From Eublepharis macularius (Eukaryota; Chordata; Lepidosauria; Squamata; Eublepharidae), in assembly GCF_028583425.1 (NCBI RefSeq), contig NC_072791.1, positions 12,047,868 to 12,111,867 on the forward strand: a DNA stretch of 64,000 nt, in the 5' to 3' direction. Position numbers and translations under genes: made by a program. Under the pieces are notes generated by a model that worked only from the letters and a program-made list of their open reading frames with translations, ran no database searches and was not told the origin of the DNA. Below are positions 44,760-57,914 of the stretch, piece by piece (position 1 is the first letter of the stretch; every line of letters starts with the position of its first letter).

Positions 44760-45592
44760 TTATCTCTAGAAGAAAGTGGAGTGAAAATTGGTAGAAGGAA
44801 CATTAACAGTTTGAGATATGCAGATGACACCATGTTACTGGCAGAAAACAGTGAAGTCTTGAAACGACTACTGTTAAAGATTAAAGGAGAAAATACCAAA
44901 GCAGGATTACAGCTGAACATCAAGAAGACTGAAGTAATGACTACTGAGGAATCACAGAATTTTAAACTCAACGATGAGGAAACTGAAATTGTTCAAGATT
45001 TTCTATTCCTTGGCTCAATCATCAACCCAAAGGGAGACTGCAATGAAGAAATCAGAAGAAGATTGGAAGAGCAGCTGTGAGAGAACTAGAAAAGATCCTT
45101 AAAGATAAAGATGTCTCTCTGGGGACCAAGATCCAGATAATCCAAACTATAGTATTCCACATTACTTATGTATGGATGTGATAGTTGGACAGTGAAGAAA
45201 GCTGACAGGAAAAAAATTGATTAATTTGAAATGTGGTGCTGGAGGAGAGTTCTGCGGATACCATGGACAGCCAAAAAGACAAATAAATGGGTACTAGATC
45301 AAATCAACTAGAATTCTCCCTAGAAATTAAAGTGACAAAATTGAGGCTATCATACTTTGGTCACATCATGAGAAGACAAAATTCTCTGGAAAAGTCAATA
45401 ATGCTGGGAAAAGTGGAAGGCAGTAGAAAAAAGAGGAAGACCTAAAACGAGATGGCTTGACTCAATAAAAGAAGCCACATCCTCCAGTTTGTATGATCTG
45501 AGCAAGTCTGTTAACGATAGGTGGTCTTTCTTTCATAGGGTTGCCATAGATCAGAGGCAACTTGACAGCACATAACACACACACAATTGTAG
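44760..45592 (+). mobile_element. RTE-BovB LINE, 5'-truncated
   Basis: It encodes the RT end: GRRNINSLRYADDTMLLAEN, AGLQLNIKKTEVMT and FLFLGSIINPKGDCNEEIRR. Further BovB text follows in other frames (YFGHIMRRQNSLEK-like, RRGRPKTRWLDSIKE-like). It ends with the BovB 3' end GGGTTGCCATAGATCAGAGG, CAACTTGACAGCACATAACA and a short CA repeat. Frames are broken after residue 99. It sits where the gene A homology leading to KRAB-B ends. Confidence 0.9.
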
Positions 45593-45599
45593 GATGAGT

Positions 45600-46262
45600 G
45601 AGACTTGTCTTGACATTACTGCATGCAAAGAAGATCTAGGGGTCTTTGTAGAGCATCCACCAACCGCAAGAAAGCAGTCTGTTACAGTAGATTAAAAAAT
45701 GTGATTTGGGGCTGCGTGAACATAAATATACTGTACAGACCTTTTGAACTGATTCTATCACTTTGTTCCGCTTAGACCTCACTTGGAGAACTGTTCACTT
45801 CTGGGCACCACAGTTTAAGAATTTAATTTAATTTATTATATTTATATTCCGCCCTCCCCACTTTCACAGGCTCAGGGCGGATAACAAATAAGAAGGATGT
45901 TGACAAGCTGGAATGTGTCCAAATTAGGGCAACAAATATGGTGACGGCTCTGGAGACAAGACTTACATGGGTGGTTTGAAGGAATAGGTATGTTTAGCTT
46001 GGAAGGGAGGCAACTGAGAGGTGATGTGATAGTTTGCACATAAACAATGGAGTGGAGTTATTTTTCTGTTACCCCAGAGGGTCAGACCAGAAAAAACCAG
46101 GTTAAATTAAAGAAAAGGAGTTCTTGGCCAAACATTAGGAACCCCTTCCTGATGGTTAAGAGCAGTTCCTCAGTGGAACAGACTTCCTTGGAATGGTATG
46201 GATTCATCTTTTTGAGAGATTTTGGGAGAGTCTTGATGGCCATCTATCAGCAATGCTGATTC
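45600..46262 (+). mobile_element. CR1-like LINE fragment with a small insertion
   Basis: Degraded CR1 text (EDLGVFVEHPPTARKQSV-like; RPHLENCSLLGTTV-like; RRQLRGDVI-like) on both sides of a block at 45833-45890 (TTTATATTCCGCCCTCCCCAC, CAGGGCGGATAACAAAT), a short SINE-type insert. Frames are broken; an old copy. Confidence 0.65.
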
Positions 46263-46267
46263 TATGA

Positions 46268-46450
46268 CTATGAGGTGTGGAACACGTTTGAGGAAGCGGG
46301 ACGCCCAAAAGACAAACATGGCTGCCCGACAATCAGGGCTGGCTGTATTGCCTGATGTTTCGTATGTCACCTCTTCAGGGGCAGAAACACATATCACTAA
46401 TATAATAATATCAATCACAAATTCATGAACACGAATAGTCAATGCAGCAA
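46268..46450 (-). mobile_element. Possible third PLE-type terminal repeat
   Basis: The minus strand contains GCCC, CTGAAGA, GGTGACATAC, GAAA, CA, TC, AGGCAATACAGCC, the same order of elements as the other PLE repeats but with a weak stem II (GT/AC plus a wobble). GGCTGTATTGCCTGATGTTTCG also resembles the first family. No protein part was recognised. Confidence 0.45.
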
Positions 46451-46850
46451 GTCAACAAAAAGAATCAAGGTGGCGGCTAAGCAAAGGGCTTTTGCTCCAC
46501 ACCTGTAGATGAAGAGGAGACAACTACTGTTATTTTGCTTCATACAAAATATCCCCATTACCTACTCAATTACCTTTGGACTATTCTCTTCTGATATGTT
46601 GGTTTCATTGGATTTTACCTGTTGGACTATTTACTGATCTGATACTATATTTTGGAGCGGCTTCCCGTGTGCAGTTGTTTGCTTGATTGTATTATATTTG
46701 ACTGTTTATCTTGGATGGTATATTCCATTTGTTTTCAGGGCGTGTAAATATACATTGGTACTGTATTTTGATATTGTTGATTGCCTAGACATTGATTTAT
46801 TTTTTTTCTCCACATTCAGTTTATTCTGTTTGTGTTCTGTCTCAGTCTGA
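46451..46850. other. Unassigned intron sequence of gene B
   Basis: AT-rich, with repeated GGACTATT-containing phrases. No coding frame and no clear termini. It may belong to the PLE-like element before it. Confidence 0.4.
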
Positions 46851-46989
46851 AGTTAACTCAAAAAGAGAGAAACATGGTAATTAGCACAAGTTAGGCAGAT
46901 GGTGAGAGGGAGAGCAGGAAGAAATGAGCCACCTGCTCTGCTCCTGTGGATTTTTCTTATGTTTCTGGGTAATAATGATAACCATTTTG

Positions 46990-47175
46990 GGGTCAGGAAA
47001 GGATTTCCCTCTAGATCAGATTGACCAAGGAACCTGGAGGGCTTTTTGCCTTCCTTTGGACATAGGATTGGGGTCACTGAGGAAGTAGAGGGGGTTAGCT
47101 GTGAATTTCCTGCATTCTGCATGAGATTGGACTGGATAACCCTTTGGGTCTCTCCTGGCTCTCTTTTTCTATTTT
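46990..47175 (+). repeat. LINE-type 3' end before the gene B finger exon
   Basis: GGTTAGCTGTGAATTTCCTGC, ATTCTGCATGAGATTGGACTGG and TCTCTCCTGGCTCTCTTTTTC form the counterpart of 12690-12830 in gene A at a matching distance from the exon. Present before the duplication. Confidence 0.65.
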
Positions 47176-47332
47176 TACAATACATGAAAACGTAGTACTC
47201 AAAACTTAATACGTGGCAGGACGTGTCCTCTTCAAGTGATTTCTGTTCTTTTGTTATCAGGGGTTGTTAATTGCCTTTTCTCCTTCATTCTGCTTTTGTT
47301 TTAAGGTCTTACCAGTCTCCTCTTTATTCCAG

Positions 47333-48984
47333 AGATTGATGGTCCCCAGAGAATGCCTGAAGGAGAACCACAACAACTCCAATTGGAAGAGAAGCAGCAG
47401 AGGAGAAGTAACGGGACAAAACAGAAGAGGAGAGATGAATCATCCGTTCAACGAATTAACAGAGGGAAAAAACAATATAAATGCTTGGAGTGTGGAAAAG
47501 GCTTTTCTCGGAATCAAAACCTTACTGACCATCAACGAATCCACACAGGAGAAAAGCCATATAAATGTGTGGAGTGTGGGAAGAACTTCGTTCAGAGCTC
47601 CAAACTTACTGTCCATCGACGAATCCACACAGGGGAGAAACCGTATAAATGCATGGAGTGTGGGAAGAGCTTTGTTCGGAGCTCCCAACTTGCTTCCCAT
47701 CAACGAACTCACACAGGAGAGAAGCCATATAAATGCATGGAGTGTGGGAAGACCTTTGCTTGGCAGGCAGGCTTTAATCTCCACTGTCGAATCCACACAG
47801 GGGAGAAACCATATAAATGTGTGGAGTGTGGAAAGAGCTTTGCTCAGAATGAAACCCTTACTATCCATCGACGAATCCACACAGGGGAGAAACCATACAA
47901 ATGCATGGACTGTGGAAAGAGCTTTGCTAAGAACACAAGTCTCACTGACCATCGACGAATCCACACAGGGGAGAAACCATATAAATGCGTGCAGTGTGAT
48001 AAGAGGTTTGCTTGGAAAACAGAACTTACTGTCCATCGACAAATCCACACAGGAGAGAAACCATATAAATGTGTGGACTGTGGAAAGAGCTTTGCTAGGA
48101 ATACAGAACTTACTTCCCATCGACGAATCCACACAGGAGAAAAACCATATAAATGTGTTGAGTGTGGAAAGAGGTTTGCTTGGAGTGTACAGCTTACTGC
48201 ACATGAATCAATCCACACAGGGGAGAAACCGCATAAATGCAAGGAGTGTGGAAAGAGTTTTGCTCGAAATGCAGATCTTACTCTCCATCGAAGAATCCAC
48301 ACAGGGGAGAAACCATACAAATGTATGGACTGTGGAAAGAGCTTTGCTAAGAATACATGTCTCACTGTCCATCGACGAACCCACACAGGGGAGAAACCAT
48401 ATAAATGCATGCAGTGTGATAAGAGCTTTGCTCGGAATCCAGAACTTACTGTACATCAACGAATCCACACAGGGGAGAAACCATATAAATGTGTGGAGTG
48501 TGGGAAGAGCTTTCCTAAGAATGGAAGCCTTATTGCTCATCGACGAATCCACACAGGTGAGAAACCATATAAATGTGTGGAGTGTGGAATGAGATTTGCT
48601 TGGGGTACACAGCTTAATGCACATAAACCAATCCACACAGTGGAGACACCACATAAATGCATGGAGTGTGGGAAGAGCTTTGCTCGAAATGAAGACCTTA
48701 CTCTCCATCGACAAATCCACACAGGGGAGAAACCATACAAATGCTTGGACTGTGGAAAGAGCTTTGCTAAGAACACTGTTCTCACTGTCCATCAACGAAT
48801 CCATTCAGGGGAGAAACCATATAAATGTGTGGAGTGTGGGAAGAGCTTTGCTTCGAATGGAAACCTTACTGTCCATCGACGAATCCACACAGGGGAGAAA
48901 CCATATAAATGTATGGAGTGTGGGAAGGACTTTGCTCGGAGTGGAGGCCTTACTGCTCATCAACGAATCCACAGAAAGGAATAA
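47333..48984 (+). CDS. Gene B, last coding exon: C2H2 zinc-finger array (18 units)
   Basis: Acceptor TCCTCTTTATTCCAG; the exon opens in phase 1 ([20 protein letters not shown]), matching [20 protein letters not shown] of gene A. It encodes 18 consecutive C2H2 units, all with C-x2-C-x12-H-x3-H ligands, joined by TGEKPY linkers. Units 9-13 and 14-18 are two copies of a five-finger block (420 bp): compare [36 protein letters not shown] and [18 protein letters not shown]. Contact residues differ almost everywhere from gene A, so the DNA targets should differ. It ends IHRKE-stop. Sequence-specific nuclear DNA binding, probably repressive through the KRAB exon. Minus-strand frames here are shadows. 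Confidence 0.95.
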
Positions 48985-50850
<1,866 letters not shown>

Positions 50851-51060
50851 GAAGGGCTTTTCCCAGGGAAGTGAAAGGCAGGCATCTTTCAAGGGCGAGG
50901 GAAGTGAGAGATTATATATTGGTCTTAATTTTTAATTTTTAAAATTCTTTTTTAAAATGCCTTGAACAATGTCCAAATGCGGGATATAAATGCTTTAATA
51001 AATAAATAAATAATAACCGCTGCCACTGTGGCAACAGCTTCAGCCACAATCTCTTTCTTG
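50851..51060 (+). other. 3' flank of gene B with candidate polyadenylation signals
   Basis: GGGATATAAATGCTTTAATAAATAAATAAATAATAA and TGCCACTGTGGCAACAGCTTCAGCC match the gene A flank at 9600-9700 in reverse. AATAAA occurs near 50997. Homology between the duplicons ends near here. Confidence 0.6.
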
Positions 51061-51119
51061 TCAGGCATGTAACCTGTCAAAAAAGTCAGCAGAAGGGCAT
51101 ATGTTAGAAACTGTCACTT

Positions 51120-51480
51120 GTGTCTAAAACTTTTATGCTAAATCGGGCCAATTTTTTTTTTATTCAGAGGGTTGCTGTTGAAGACCATCTTTCTCCAGAG
51201 TGGGAATTATCTTGTGGAGCTCCACAAGTAGCAGTCTTATCCCCCATGTTGTTCAACCTGTATGTAAAGCTTTTAGGACAATTCATTTGTAATTATGGAA
51301 TTAGATGCTCTCGGTATGTAGATGATACTCAACTGTATATCTGTCTATCCAAATTACTGTGGGATGCAGTAGAGATCTTGGGTGGCTGCCTGTTGTCTAA
51401 TGGCTGAAAGTAAACAAACTATAATAACAAACTGAAACTAAACCCAGACAAGACAGAAGTGATGATGCTGGAGATGGCAA
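51120..51480 (+). mobile_element. L2 LINE RT fragment
   Basis: The frame reads LSCGAPQVAVLSPMLFNLYV, YVDDTQLYICL, LWDAVEILGGCLLSNG and then LKLNPDKTEVMMLE in a second frame. YVDDTQLY and LNPDKTEVM are L2 signatures. Short, 5'- and 3'-truncated. Confidence 0.85.
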
Positions 51481-51484
51481 AGGG

Positions 51485-51740
51485 TTTTTTGAAATTTTTC
51501 TTTTCAAATCTCATTTGTTAGTGCGAAACAAAAAAATAAAAACAATGCTAGTAAACAAAAACAGTATTTGCAAACCTATACCTAAGCTTCTATAAAAGGT
51601 TTCCAAATATCTAAAAATAAGTCCATAAGCAATTCTCATCTATATGCAATGTGTTCAAATGTTGATACGTTTATAATATTCTTGATCCAGTTAGTTATGG
51701 AAAATCACCTTTTTTCTTTCCAGTGTTGTAGTATTGAAGG
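51485..51740 (-). mobile_element. Possible L1 3' fragment
   Basis: Minus-strand text RIAYGLIFRYLETFYRSL resembles the WKPF-type end of L1 ORF2, followed by an AT-rich tail. Degraded. Confidence 0.35.
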
Positions 51741-51744
51741 TTCT

Positions 51745-54650
51745 GCCAGGTAGATTTCAATGACTTCACTACATGAGTCCAGAACTTCATGAGTTAAAGC
51801 TTTATTACTAATCTACTAGTTCAGCAATCCATTACCGGTTCGTTGCCAGGAATGAAGTTCTGTGCCAAGCCCCAAGCCTATATTGAGTTCTAAGTACAGC
51901 CCAGTCCCCACCCCCCCTTAGCTGCCAACCTAGCCCAAGTTCCCACTTCCCATCCCCCAATAGCTACAGCGTATGTGTAAAGCAAAAACCAAACCAAAGC
52001 AACTAGGAACGAAAGTGGAGAGGATGTTTTAGAAAGTTCAGGAGTTCCAACGTTATGTATCCATGACAACAGTTCTTTTTCTCAGACTGAAAGTTGGAGA
52101 CAGGAAGATAAGCTCAGGAGGAGGCCCCTCCTCTGCACGCTTTCACAGTACAGAGATAGAGGAGACAGCCGCAGCTCCTAACATCAGAGTTCTAACATAA
52201 GAGCACAACGTTTGCTAGAATTCAATCCTTTGCCCAGTCTCTTACCAAGCAGGTCAAGGGTTGTCAAGCCCCTAAAGTATGGCAGGGGATGCCAAGACCC
52301 TGACATCCTGCCCCCCAACTCAATTCCGCCCCCCCCCCCGGTTTGCGCAGGTATTTTTTGTGAAAGGCCCTAACTAATCTGTCAGCATTAACATTAGTAG
52401 ATTAAACCCATTCAGCTTGGCTCTTTGCAAAGTGTTTCCATTGAATCAGGTAAAACAATATACCGCTTTTCCTCTTAGGGTCCAATATTTGCTCAACTTC
52501 ATGATGAGGTTGGCCCTCAACCCTGATAGGGGGTGGAGCTAATGGTTTCTGGTGCCACTTGTCTGGCCCCAGGTCCTTTAAGAGACAAAAATGGAAAACT
52601 GGATGAACATGTCTCAGGTTCTTAGGCAGATCCAGTTCCATGGTCACATCATTCATAAGTCTAGTCACCTTGAAAGGTCCTAGATATTTCCAACCCTTGC
52701 TTGTTTCTCTCTGAAGTTCTTAGCTGAAACATAAACAGAGTGTCCAGGTTTCAATTCCCAGGGAGGGGAGCATTTCCTGTCCACATGGGCTTTGCAATCC
52801 TGTTTAGTTTTCTCTAGTGTTTGTTTCACTAGCTTCCATCAAGCAGTTATTTTACTCCACCAGTCTCTCAGATCCCTTCCCTCCACTGAGGAGTTACTAT
52901 CCAAGAGGGGCATTGGCTTTCCCTCAAACCTTTGTGTTACTTGAGATGCCCCAATCGAACTGTGGATACTATTATTATAGCAATACTCAGCATAAAGCAG
53001 AAAATCAACCCAATCATCCTGCTGGTGATTAATATAACATCTCAGAAACTGCTCCAAAATCGGATTAGTCCGTTCTGTCTGTCCATCAGTTTCTGGATGG
53101 TGGGCCAAACTAAGCCCTTGCTCAATCCCTGTCACTATCGTAAGCATCTGCCAAAATTTGGCTACAAACTGGCCCCCACGATCCGAAATTACCTTCTCGG
53201 AGAAAGAATGCAAACGCACCACATTCTGAATGAAGAGGGTAGCCAGATTTTTTGCTGTGGGCATTTTAGAACGTGGCACAAAGTGGGCTTGCTTCGAGAA
53301 TAAGCCAACCACCACTAAAATAACTGTTTCCCCCTTACTAGGGGATAAGCCCGTGATAAAGTCCATAGAAATCGTAGACCCGGATCTAATGGCTGTATTA
53401 GTCCTGGGGGTTTTCCTCCCCGCTTCTTTCCCATCAAACAGGTCTGGCAGCTATTTGTGTATTGGAAAATATCTTTTCTCATCCCAAGCCACCAAAATTG
53501 ATGTTATGCTAAATTTTAATGTTTTTACAAATCCAAGATATCCAACTAGCTTATCATTGTGACATTTTTTACCACTTCCCCCCTAAGGGCTTCTGGCACG
53601 TACAGTCTGCCATTTCTATACTAGCTTCCACCCGCACTCTTTTCCAGAGTATCTTATAATACCTGTTCCCCTCCTTCTCCAGTTCTGCCAATTTTTTCCA
53701 ACCAGGAGTTGGGCGAGGAGGGGAGGAGGTCATGTGCTCACTGCCGTGTTACTACCGCTCCTCCCAGCTGGGCCAGGGTGAACATAGTGTCTATAATCTC
53801 CTCCCTTTGGCTTTCATAATGTGGGAGGCAGGACAATGCATCTGCCAGGAAATTCGAGCTTTCAGGGCGGTTGCTGTTTCGTGCCCAGTCTCTGTGGAGA
53901 CCAGAGGGCTTCCAGGTTTTTGTGGTCTGTTCACACATCAAACAGTATTTTCTCCCCCTCAAGCCAGTTTCGCCAGGTTGACAGAGCCAGTTTAACAGCC
54001 GCTGCTTCTTTGTCCCATACTGACCAGTGTCTCTCGGTCTCAGAAGACTTGCGTGAAACATTCGCTCAGGGGTGTAACTGTCCTTTCTCCCCCCTCTTGC
54101 AGGAGCACCTCTCCCATGGCTACGTCACTGGCATCTACCTGCACAATAAACTTTTTATTCTCATCAGGGTGACACAGAATGGGTTCAGAAGTGAAAAGTT
54201 CTTTTAATTTCTCAAACACCCGTTGGCACTTTTCAGACCGGGTCAGTTGAACCCTCGGCTTTACTCCCTCTGTCCCTTCCTTTTCATTTTCAGTAAATCA
54301 GTCAATAGCAATGCGGTCTGAGCAAAGTTCTCAATAAATGGCCTGTAGAAGTTTGCAAAGCCCAGAAACGATTGTAGTTGCCATCTCATTTTTGGAGCTT
54401 CCCACCCCAATACATCCTGGATCTTTGCAGGGTCCATCCCCAGTCCCTTTTTGGAGACCCAGTAGCCCAAATCCAGTCTCTCCGTCGGTATTCCGATGTT
54501 CTATGAGGCTTGTCTCTCTGTCCGTACTCTGCAGTCCCTCGCCCTTGGGCCACCTGATGCTGGAGACAGGACAATTTCACCACTTCCTCTCGGTTTTCAA
54601 TCTCACACACCAACTGGAGCCACCCAAGTAGAGTACGTGGGTCATCTTGG
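51745..54650 (-). mobile_element. Ty3/gypsy chromovirus fossil with 3' LTR
   Basis: Minus-strand order: a piece of the RT/RNase H region (VLGWEAPKMRWQLQSFLGFA, NFYRPFIENFAQTA) near 54470-54260, an RNase H end near 54060-53740, integrase (MDFITGLSPSKGETVILVVV, GLFSKQAHFVP, HPETDGQTERTNPILEQFLR) near 53370-52840, chromodomain (HEVEQILDPKRKSGILFYLI, QWKHFAKSQAEWV) near 52500-52400, then an LTR from about 52306 (TGTCAGGGTCTTGG) to about 51770, with AATAAAGC near 51803. The 5' half is missing and the rest is broken in several places. Same family type as 8043-9211. The LTR inner limit is approximate. Confidence 0.88.
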
Positions 54651-54699
54651 GTGTCTTTTAGCGACTATAGGGACAAAGAGGATCCATTTTCATTGACCA

Positions 54700-55380
54700 T
54701 TGGTTAGATTCCATGAAACAAGCAAACAGTTTAAAAGTACATAATCATCTTCAGAAATGGAGTATTCCAATACAGAATTAATACAAGTGATGACTTCCTA
54801 AAAGGCTTAATGAACATGTCCCAAACACACGCTTAAGAGACACATCTTTTGAGTTACACTGCCAACAGTTGGGCACTCTACTTGATCGTTTAGCAGGAAA
54901 GCACTGTGGTATCCAATATACTCTAAACATACATTTTTGCTAAGTAAAGCACAGCTTAAGATCCATACCATCAACAAATAAAATGCTTAAAGCCTTATTC
55001 CTTTACTTTGGCAGAACTGAACGACCCACAGCTCACTATTCCATTCGTTTCTAAGACTCTGCATATCATATTTATTGACTGACATCAAATATTTCTAAAC
55101 CAGTTTGGTAGGTTTTGTTTTCCATGTTGATTCAAGAGTTTCCAAAAGCGGGGGAGATTCTGAAGCACTCAAAGCTGCCGGGCCGTATTTGAACACCAAC
55201 AAATGTTGCAGTTGTTAATATTGCTATTCGGCAGAAGTTGGCAAATCATATCTACAGCTCAGCTGAGAAAATGACAAAAACGTATTTGTTTTATTTATTT
55301 TAATTTAGCATGGCTCTTAGTTAAGATGCCTGAACTTTGATTCAGCCGTAAGTTTTTGCAGGCCTGGCTCTGGCCTACCT
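54700..55380. other. Unassigned sequence
   Basis: No open frame of note, no recognised repeat; mildly AT-rich. Confidence 0.5.
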
Positions 55381-55388
55381 GGGAAAGA

Positions 55389-55930
55389 ATGTGCTGGCTT
55401 GTTAATTTCCAACACCTGCAGACCCCTGCCAGTTCTTAAGAGAGTCAGCCTTGACACTGGCTCTCACCGTGTCTATCTTCACCTCCCCGATTTCACAGGG
55501 ATAGCAATGCCAATTAAGGAAGTGAGCCCTGATTGGCTTTTGGCTGATAGCGTCAGCAGGCCTGAAAAGATGGCTGCCTGCTACACACTGGTCCCATCTC
55601 TAGACATTATTCCTTCATGTGAGAGAGAAGTTTGCCTTTTATCATCAAGATACCTCGACTTGCATGGCATGGAAGTGGACTCCTTTACCAAGCCTAACGG
55701 TGAGAACCTATCAGCAAAGAAGCTATATCAGAGAAGCCTAAGGTAGCAAGCTTTTAAGTGTTTTATTCAGATAGCTGTTAGGTAGCAATAGAAAGTGGCA
55801 TTTGTTTTCTCTTACCTATTGCCTAAGAGTGCTTTATGCTCAGCAAACACTCTCTGTAACTTGTATTCAATAAACAAAAAGGTATTTTATTTCAGCCTGT
55901 GTCTGGAGTCACTGCTTGCAGTTTGGTACA
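55389..55930 (+). mobile_element. Possible solo LTR
   Basis: TGTGCTGGCTTGTTAATTTC at the left, CAATAAACAAAAAGG near 55867 and GTTTGGTACA at the right, with a stretch like an LTR polyadenylation region (GTGTCTGGAGTCACTGCTTG). No target duplication seen. Tentative fossil. Confidence 0.35.
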
Positions 55931-56029
55931 ACCCCCCCCCAAATGATCCTTGAGACTGAAAAGTCTCAGAAATAAACAGAAGAGGGACCTTCTTACTACC
56001 TAGGGGTCTGAGTTCAGCGCCCAGAGTAG

Positions 56030-56330
56030 GAGTTTGCAAGTCGCTGCTTTGTACACTATGGTAACATCAAGACTTGACTACTGTAATGCACTCTACATAG
56101 GTCTTCCCTCTATATTAACTCAGAGACTCCAGTTGGGGCACAACACTGCAGTTCAGCTATTATCAGGAGTTAGGAGGAGCATGAATATGACTCCCATTCT
56201 GCAATCATTGGCTGCCGATCAGTTGCTGTGCTCAGTTCAAGGGATTGGCTATTACATTCAAAGTTCTCCATGGCCTTGGTCAGCATATCAATGGAACTGC
56301 CTCTCTCCCTATGTTCCACCATGACAGCTT
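56030..56330 (+). mobile_element. L2 LINE RT C-terminal fragment
   Basis: The frame reads LQVAALYTMVTSRLDYCNAL, YIGLPSILTQRLQLGHNTAV, QLLSGVRRSMNMTPILQSLA and, in another frame, FKVLHGLGQHI. SRLDYCNALY and the TPILQSL segment are diagnostic of L2-type LINEs. Confidence 0.9.
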
Positions 56331-56580
56331 AATAATAACAACATTCAATTTATATACTGCCCTTCAAGATGACTTAACACCCACTCAAAGCGGTTTACAA
56401 AGTATGTTGTTATTATCCCCACAACAAGACACCCTGTGAGGTGGGTGGGGCTGAGAGAGCTAGAAGCTGTGACTGACCCAAGGTCACCCAGCTGGCTTCA
56501 GGTGGAGGAGTGAGGACTCAAACCCAGTTCTTCACATTAGAGTCCTGCGCTCTTAACTGCTACACCAAACTGGCTCTCAT
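56325..56580 (-). mobile_element. tRNA-derived SINE (squamate type)
   Basis: Reverse complement of the 21890-22135 family: GAGAGCCAGTTTGGTGTAGC head, GACCTTGGGTCAGTCACAGC, CTCACAGGGTGTCTTGTTGTG, GTAAACCGCTTTGAGTGGG, with an AT-rich tail at 56325. It follows the L2 fragment directly. Confidence 0.9.
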
Positions 56581-56719
56581 TTATGGGGAGAGCAGATTTT
56601 AAAAATCAAATAAATATGTTGCTTTATACGTTAATTTTAGAATTACATATGCACGGTTTCAGCAATTCTTCAACTTTGTATTGGATTTATATCTTTGCAA
56701 ATTTGCATGCATCTTATGA

Positions 56720-56815
56720 CACATGTATTGAAATGCCTTGAAATTGACTGTATTGACCCACACCATAATCCGCCTTGAGTATCAGTGAGAAAAGACTATA
56801 AATAAACAAACAAAA
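56720..56815 (+). repeat. 3' tail of an interspersed element
   Basis: CCGCCTTGAGTATCAGTGAG and AAAAGACTATAAATAAACAAAC, same tail type as 285-341. Confidence 0.5.
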
Positions 56816-57039
56816 AACAAATGGCATTCTGTGCTCCACGCTGCTTCCTCCACTCACCGTTTTTAACAACAGTTTGATTACTGAATAAGCAGTTCTGTCT
56901 TCTACCAAAAGAGAAGCAACTATACTGAATGATGTGATGGAAAGAACTATCCTTTTTTCCAAACTATCTCAAATTTTATTTTTAACAAACATCATACCTC
57001 CATTTCTCCCCATCCGGGCCCTGAAATAATTGATATTAT

Positions 57040-57215
57040 TTCTTCTTCTCCATTTTCTCCTCTCAACAACCATTTGAGTTTGGTTAGGTTCAGAATGTCT
57101 GCCTGTCCCAGGGTCAGCCAGTAACTTGCAATGGCCAAGGTGCAATTCGAAGCTGGGTACTTTAGATTCTAGTCAGACACTGTAACCATTAGACAACACT
57201 GTGTCAGTAGCTCAG
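57040..57215 (-). mobile_element. Old tRNA-derived SINE
   Basis: In reverse complement: GTTGTCTAATGGTTACAGTG (A-box region), GCTTCGAATTGCACC (B-box region), CTGGCTGACCCTGGGACAGG and GTTGTTGAGAGGAGAAAATGG. It is diverged relative to the copies at 21890 and 56325. Confidence 0.7.
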
Positions 57216-57914
57216 AATGGTTCTTGGGGGTTTTGTAAAGGAGGGGATATAGTCAAGCCTCTCTTTTTGTGCTGTCTAGCTTGCCCGATGTCTGACATTG
57301 TTCCCCAGTTTACAATCACAACAACTCTGTGAGGTAGTTCTGTTGAAAGCTTGTGACTGGCCTAAAGTTAGCCAGTACTCTTGTTACCGAAATGATGTGT
57401 TTGTACTGTGGCCCCAGAAACGTCCCTCTGAGCGAGTCCAGAGTGCAGACTGGCACAACTAGCGTTAATTTTACAGCCCTTTTACTTACTTAATCTATTT
57501 CATGGGAATCACAAAGTGGCTTACATACTTCTCCTCTTCTTGTGAGGCTGAGTGTGTGACTGGCCCAAAATTACTCCTATATTTATTCTATCTGCACATT
57601 GCACTTTAACGCTGATGTAATTACATTGAGGTCTAAATGGAAGAATTTGTCAACTGCTAATGAGTAAGTCTTTGGAGGTATGTGTAAGCACTTTATATTT
57701 GACTTAAAGGATTTTTGCATATTTTCATGAATGAGCTGGTTATGGTGGGAATTTCCTACATGTTTTCTAGTGCTTTACTGTGTGTCTCTCAGTTTGTTTG
57801 GCTTGCATTTGGTTGCTGGCACCTTACTCAGCGAGCTTCCATGGCAGATCTTAAGTCCGACAACCTCACCACCATGCCACACTGGGTCTTTATACCACTA
57901 TCCCAGATTTGAGG
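57216..57914. other. Unassigned, with degraded repeat pieces
   Basis: Fragments such as CAACTCTGTGAGGTAGTTCTG and TGACTGGCCTAAAGTTAGCCA look like old SINE bodies (also near 57490-57590). No gene recognised. Homology to the gene B upstream region begins at about 57915. Confidence 0.45.

Noticed and set aside
47264-47332. Start of the gene B protein in the finger exon upstream of the acceptor
   Set aside because: The acceptor TTATTCCAG at 47332 and the phase match with gene A show that sequence before 47333 is intron.
55389-55746. 115-codon open frame near 55399
   Set aside because: No domain or codon signature; it lies in a possible LTR.
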